A DNA stretch of 10,156 nucleotides from Holophaga sp. (GTDB lineage: Bacteria; Acidobacteriota; Holophagae; Holophagales; Holophagaceae): contig JAUYES010000133.1 in assembly GCA_030691225.1 (NCBI GenBank), positions 1 through 10,156 of the forward strand. Direction: 5' to 3'. A program made the translations under genes and the position numbers. Of the stretch, positions 7,300-10,156 are shown one piece after another (position 1 is the stretch's first letter; each line of letters begins with the position of its first letter). Below the pieces are notes generated by a model. It ran no database searches, was not told where the DNA came from, and was given only the letters and a program-made list of their open reading frames with translations.

Positions 7300-7305
7300 C
7301 AAACT

Positions 7306-9147
7306 TTGGCCAGTAAGCTTGGCGATATGCTCGTGAAGGCCCAACTGATTACAGAACCCCAGTTGGAAGAAGCCTTGAAAGTCCAGCGACGCGAGGGCGG
7401 AAAACTCGGCAGCATAGCGGTGCGCCAAGGATTCTGCTCCGATCAGGACATTGTCAGCTTTTTAGGAATGCAGTACGGCGTCCCCGCCGCCGACCTGGAT
7501 CAGTGGCCCCTGATCGAAAGTGCCGTCATCGCCCTTGTTCCTGCGGAACTAGCGAACAAGCACAAAGTTTTGCCGTTACAACGGTCAGGAAATGTACTGA
7601 CATTAGCGATGTCGGACCCCACCGATATTTTCGCGATGGACGATGTCCGCTTTCACACTGGCTACAACATTGACCCAGTTGTTTCTTCGGAGATGGGGCT
7701 GATTCGAGGCATCGAACGCTATTACGGGGGGTCAAGCGGTCTTCGCCTTCGCGAGGACATGCCTGGCGCAAAAAAGGGCGCTTCCCTGCCCCCCCCCGAG
7801 CCAGGCAACCTCGGCGCCTTCAATCAAAATGCCTTTGATAATGCTGCCGATGGAGCATTGGATCTCAAGGAACTTGAAACTGAGTTAGAAGATAGCGAAA
7901 CAGAGTACGAAGCCTTCGAGGAAGAGGAAAACATCAATGCCGCCGCTTTGGCACGGGGCAGCGAAGAGGCTCCAGTCGTGCGGTTGGTGAACATGGTGCT
8001 CATCGATGCAATCCGCAAAGGGGCCTCCGATATTCATGTGGAGCCCTACGAGAAAAGCTACCGGATTCGTTTCCGCATCGATGGACTCCTAACGGAGGTG
8101 ATGCGCCCCAATATCAAGCTGAAAGACCCTGTCACCTCGCGCATCAAGATCCTGGCCAAACTCAACATTGCCGAAAAGCGCCTTCCTCAGGACGGCCGAA
8201 TCAAACTTCGCGTCAACCTCGGTGGGCAGCAAAAAACGATCGATTACCGTGTCTCGATTTTACCAACACTGTTCGGTGAAAAAATCGTCCTGCGCCTTTT
8301 GGACAGCGACAAATTGATGCTTGACCTGACCAAGCTGGGCTTCGAGCCAGAAAGTCTGCAGCAGTGGGATCGACAAATTTCCAAGCCCTATGGAATGGTC
8401 CTCGTGACAGGGCCGACGGGTTCTGGAAAAACCAACACACTCTATTCTTCGATCGCCAAACTCAATGTTGCCGACGTGAATATCATGACGGCAGAAGATC
8501 CCGTGGAATTCAATTTCGCCGGTATCAACCAGGTGCAGATGAAAGAACAGATCGGGCTCAATTTCGCCGCGGCCTTGCGTTCCTTTTTGCGCCAGGATCC
8601 CAACATCATCCTGGTGGGCGAAATTCGCGACTTTGAAACGGCAGAAATCGCCATTAAAGCCTCTCTTACTGGCCATCTTGTGCTCTCAACACTTCACACC
8701 AACGATGCACCTAGCACCATTAGCCGCTTGATGAACATGGGGGTCGAGCCTTTCCTGGTCGCCACCTCGGTCAATATCATTTGCGCCCAGCGACTCATTC
8801 GTCGAATTTGCGTCAAATGCAAAGCCCCAGATCCTCACCAGCCTCCACCCGAAGCCCTCCTCAAGGTCGGATTCACTGATGAAGAAATCCGCAAGGGCAT
8901 CACCGTCATGAAAGGCATGGGTTGCGAAACTTGCAACAAAAAAGGGTTCAAGGGGCGAGTCGGCCTTTATGAGGTCATGGAAATGTCGGAAACGATGCGA
9001 GATATGATTCTCACCGGTGCCAGCGCCATGGAACTCCGGGAGCAAGCAGTCAAGGAAGGCATGATCACATTGCGCCGATCCGGTTGCCGCAAGGTGCTGG
9101 ATGGGGTAACCACCATCGAAGAGGTCGTCCGAGAGACGGTTCTCTGA
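7306..9147 (+). CDS. pilB: Type IV pilus extension ATPase PilB with N-terminal MshEN domain
   Basis: PilB is the hexameric cytoplasmic ATPase that powers pilin polymerisation at the inner-membrane platform PilC. Residues 1-140 form an MshEN (T2SSE_N) domain holding two copies of its 24-residue motif (K4-LG...Q27 and K33-LG...Q56), the element that binds c-di-GMP in MshE; Lys replaces the usual leading Arg in both. A linker (about 145-222) is Pro- then Asp/Glu-rich and makes the protein longer (613) than typical PilB (about 565). The motor domain has Walker A GPTGSGKT (369-376), the Asp box TAEDPVEF (395-402), Walker B ILVGEIRD (435-442), the His box TGHLVLSTLHTND (455-467) and zinc-ligand cysteines 502, 505, 540 and 543. 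TTG start with GGAGG 6 nt upstream. pilT follows after 17 nt. A GspE-type secretion ATPase is less likely because pilT is adjacent. Confidence 0.95.
   Translation: MASKLGDMLVKAQLITEPQLEEALKVQRREGGKLGSIAVRQGFCSDQDIVSFLGMQYGVPAADLDQWPLIESAVIALVPAELANKHKVLPLQRSGNVLTLAMSDPTDIFAMDDVRFHTGYNIDPVVSSEMGLIRGIERYYGGSSGLRLREDMPGAKKGASLPPPEPGNLGAFNQNAFDNAADGALDLKELETELEDSETEYEAFEEEENINAAALARGSEEAPVVRLVNMVLIDAIRKGASDIHVEPYEKSYRIRFRIDGLLTEVMRPNIKLKDPVTSRIKILAKLNIAEKRLPQDGRIKLRVNLGGQQKTIDYRVSILPTLFGEKIVLRLLDSDKLMLDLTKLGFEPESLQQWDRQISKPYGMVLVTGPTGSGKTNTLYSSIAKLNVADVNIMTAEDPVEFNFAGINQVQMKEQIGLNFAAALRSFLRQDPNIILVGEIRDFETAEIAIKASLTGHLVLSTLHTNDAPSTISRLMNMGVEPFLVATSVNIICAQRLIRRICVKCKAPDPHQPPPEALLKVGFTDEEIRKGITVMKGMGCETCNKKGFKGRVGLYEVMEMSETMRDMILTGASAMELREQAVKEGMITLRRSGCRKVLDGVTTIEEVVRETVL
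7789..7797 (+). repeat. C9 homopolymer inside pilB
   Basis: Nine consecutive C bases encode Pro-Pro-Pro (residues 162-164) in the linker between the MshEN and motor domains of PilB. The tract is the longest single-base run I noticed in the window. Gain or loss of one base would shift the frame before the whole ATPase domain and abolish the motor. Confidence 0.9.
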
Positions 9148-9164
9148 TCTGCGGGAGTCAAGCC

Positions 9165-10156
9165 ATGGCCGAATCGAATGTTCAATACGTTGTGCCGCTT
9201 CAGCAACTGCTTAAAACAATGGTGGATTACGGTGGCACGGATCTTCATATCACCACCGATAGCGCACCTCAAATTCGCATCGATGGCAGCATGGTTCCCC
9301 TCAAGCTCCCGCCCCTGGATTCAGCTCAAACGCGGTGGCTTTGCTATGGCGTGATGACTGATCAGCAAAAGCATCGACTCGAAGAAGATCTGGAGGTGGA
9401 CTTCTCCTTTGGCCTGCAAGGTGTCGCCCGGTTCCGCGCCAATGTTTACAACCAGAGAGGCGCCACTGCCGGTGCCTTCCGAACCATTCCCGAGAATATA
9501 CGCAGTTTTGAAGCACTTGGTCTTCCACCTGTCATGGTGTCACTCTGCGAGAAACCACGTGGACTGGTGCTTGTGACCGGCACAACTGGATCCGGAAAAT
9601 CAACGACCCTGGCTGCCATGGTCGACTACATCAACGAGCGGGAGCCTTTGCACATTCTCACCATCGAGGATCCCGTTGAGTATGTTCATAAGCACAAACG
9701 CTCCCTTGTCAACCAACGCGAGATTCACGCCGATACCCACAGTTTTAAGAAGGCCCTGCGCTCGGCCCTGCGCCAGGATCCCGATGTCGTGCTGGTGGGC
9801 GAATTGCGCGATCTGGAAACCATTGAAAGTGCCCTGACCATCGCGGAAACGGGTCACCTTACGTTTGGAACCCTGCACACCAACTCCACCGTTCAGACTG
9901 TCAACCGCATCATTGATGTGTTTCCTGCCTACCAACAACCTCAGGTGCGCGCCCAGCTTTCGCTTGTCCTCGAAGGCGTCGTTTGCCAATCACTGATTCC
10001 CAAAGCCAGCGGCAAAGGACGAGCTCTGGCACTCGAGGTCATGGTCCCTAACCCGGCCATCCGTAACCTAATTCGTGAAGACAAGATTCACCAGGTATAT
10101 AGCTCCATGCAAACTGGTCAGCTAAAGTTTGGAATGCAAACCTTCAACCAAAGCCT
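9165..10156 (+). CDS. pilT: Type IV pilus retraction ATPase PilT, 3' end outside window
   Basis: PilT is the hexameric ATPase that depolymerises pili and drives twitching motility and DNA uptake. The 330 visible residues start with a PAS-like N-terminal domain (DYGGTDLHI, 21-29, the typical PilT opening). The motor core follows: Walker A GTTGSGKST (139-147), Asp box TIEDPVEYVH (166-175), Walker B VVLVGELRD (208-216) and His box ETGHLTFGTLHTN (228-240). The PilT hallmark AIRNLIREDK (298-307) rules out PilB or GspE. Walker A has Thr140 where most PilT proteins have Pro; the Lys and Ser ligands are intact. The start is ATG at 9165, with GGGAG 7 nt upstream and 17 nt after the pilB stop, so the two are co-transcribed. 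Only a few dozen residues should be missing. A PilU paralogue is possible, but adjacency to pilB favours PilT. Confidence 0.95.
   Translation, partial: MAESNVQYVVPLQQLLKTMVDYGGTDLHITTDSAPQIRIDGSMVPLKLPPLDSAQTRWLCYGVMTDQQKHRLEEDLEVDFSFGLQGVARFRANVYNQRGATAGAFRTIPENIRSFEALGLPPVMVSLCEKPRGLVLVTGTTGSGKSTTLAAMVDYINEREPLHILTIEDPVEYVHKHKRSLVNQREIHADTHSFKKALRSALRQDPDVVLVGELRDLETIESALTIAETGHLTFGTLHTNSTVQTVNRIIDVFPAYQQPQVRAQLSLVLEGVVCQSLIPKASGKGRALALEVMVPNPAIRNLIREDKIHQVYSSMQTGQLKFGMQTFNQS

Larger units (their letters stand above)
7222..7305. promoter_or_regulatory. Divergent intergenic region between the cyclase operon and pilB
   Basis: These 84 bp must hold the start signals for the minus-strand operon and probably for pilB. 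On the plus strand, TTGAAA near 7230 resembles a -35 box, but no good -10 follows at standard spacing. On the minus strand, a TGGTGTATAT stretch could serve as a weak extended -10. Neither is convincing. No sigma-54 GG-N10-GC element and no GEMM-type cyclic-dinucleotide riboswitch is seen. The coding context, not a motif, is the basis for this call. Confidence 0.5.

Noticed and set aside
7222..7305. GEMM-I type c-di-GMP/cGAMP riboswitch upstream of pilB
   Set aside because: Known near pilus genes in Geobacter, so it was looked for. The 84 bp lacks the conserved GEMM core and its second stem; only one simple hairpin is present.
6938..7336. Plus-strand frame of 132 residues across the divergent gap
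   Set aside because: It is antisense to the helical protein gene, runs into pilB out of frame, and its Arg/Ser-rich product looks like a shadow translation.

Overview
The window comes from a Gram-negative bacterium with type IV pili and about 55% GC by eye. The PilB type (N-terminal MshEN domain, tetracysteine ATPase, pilB followed by pilT), together with a cyclase carrying a Ser that is typical of cGAMP synthases, points to Acidobacteriota or the former deltaproteobacteria (Myxococcota, Desulfobacterota, Bdellovibrionota). This placement is an inference; no rRNA or other phylogenetic marker was compared. All coding space is accounted for, and no mobile element, CRISPR array, tRNA or rRNA was seen.

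Layout. Positions 1-7221 are all read from the minus strand. In transcription order they hold a 658-residue helical protein of unknown function (7221-5245), a GGDEF nucleotide cyclase (5237-4071) and an MscS-family channel (4068-3172). Gaps of 7 and 2 nt make these three a translationally coupled operon. After 100 bp come cydA (3071-1743) and cydB (1732-686), encoding a bd-type quinol oxidase and closed by a strong intrinsic terminator (647-679). Then comes rsmI (627 to beyond position 1), a 16S rRNA methyltransferase cut off by the window edge. A divergent 84-bp gap (7222-7305) separates this block from the plus-strand pilus motor genes pilB (7306-9147) and pilT (9165 to beyond 10156).

How the parts may work together. 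PilB and PilT are the extension and retraction ATPases of type IV pili. PilB carries two copies of the 24-residue MshEN motif, the known c-di-GMP-binding element of MshE. Directly across the divergent promoter region lies an operon encoding a cyclase whose GGDEF and RxxD inhibitory site are intact, but whose guanine-contacting Asp (PleD D344) is Ser (S277). That change is the hallmark of Hypr GGDEF enzymes, which make 3',3'-cGAMP. The main hypothesis is therefore a local signalling module: helical partner, Hypr cyclase and mechanosensitive channel, next to a nucleotide-responsive pilus motor. The cyd genes and rsmI are ordinary housekeeping or respiratory genes with no evident functional tie to it.
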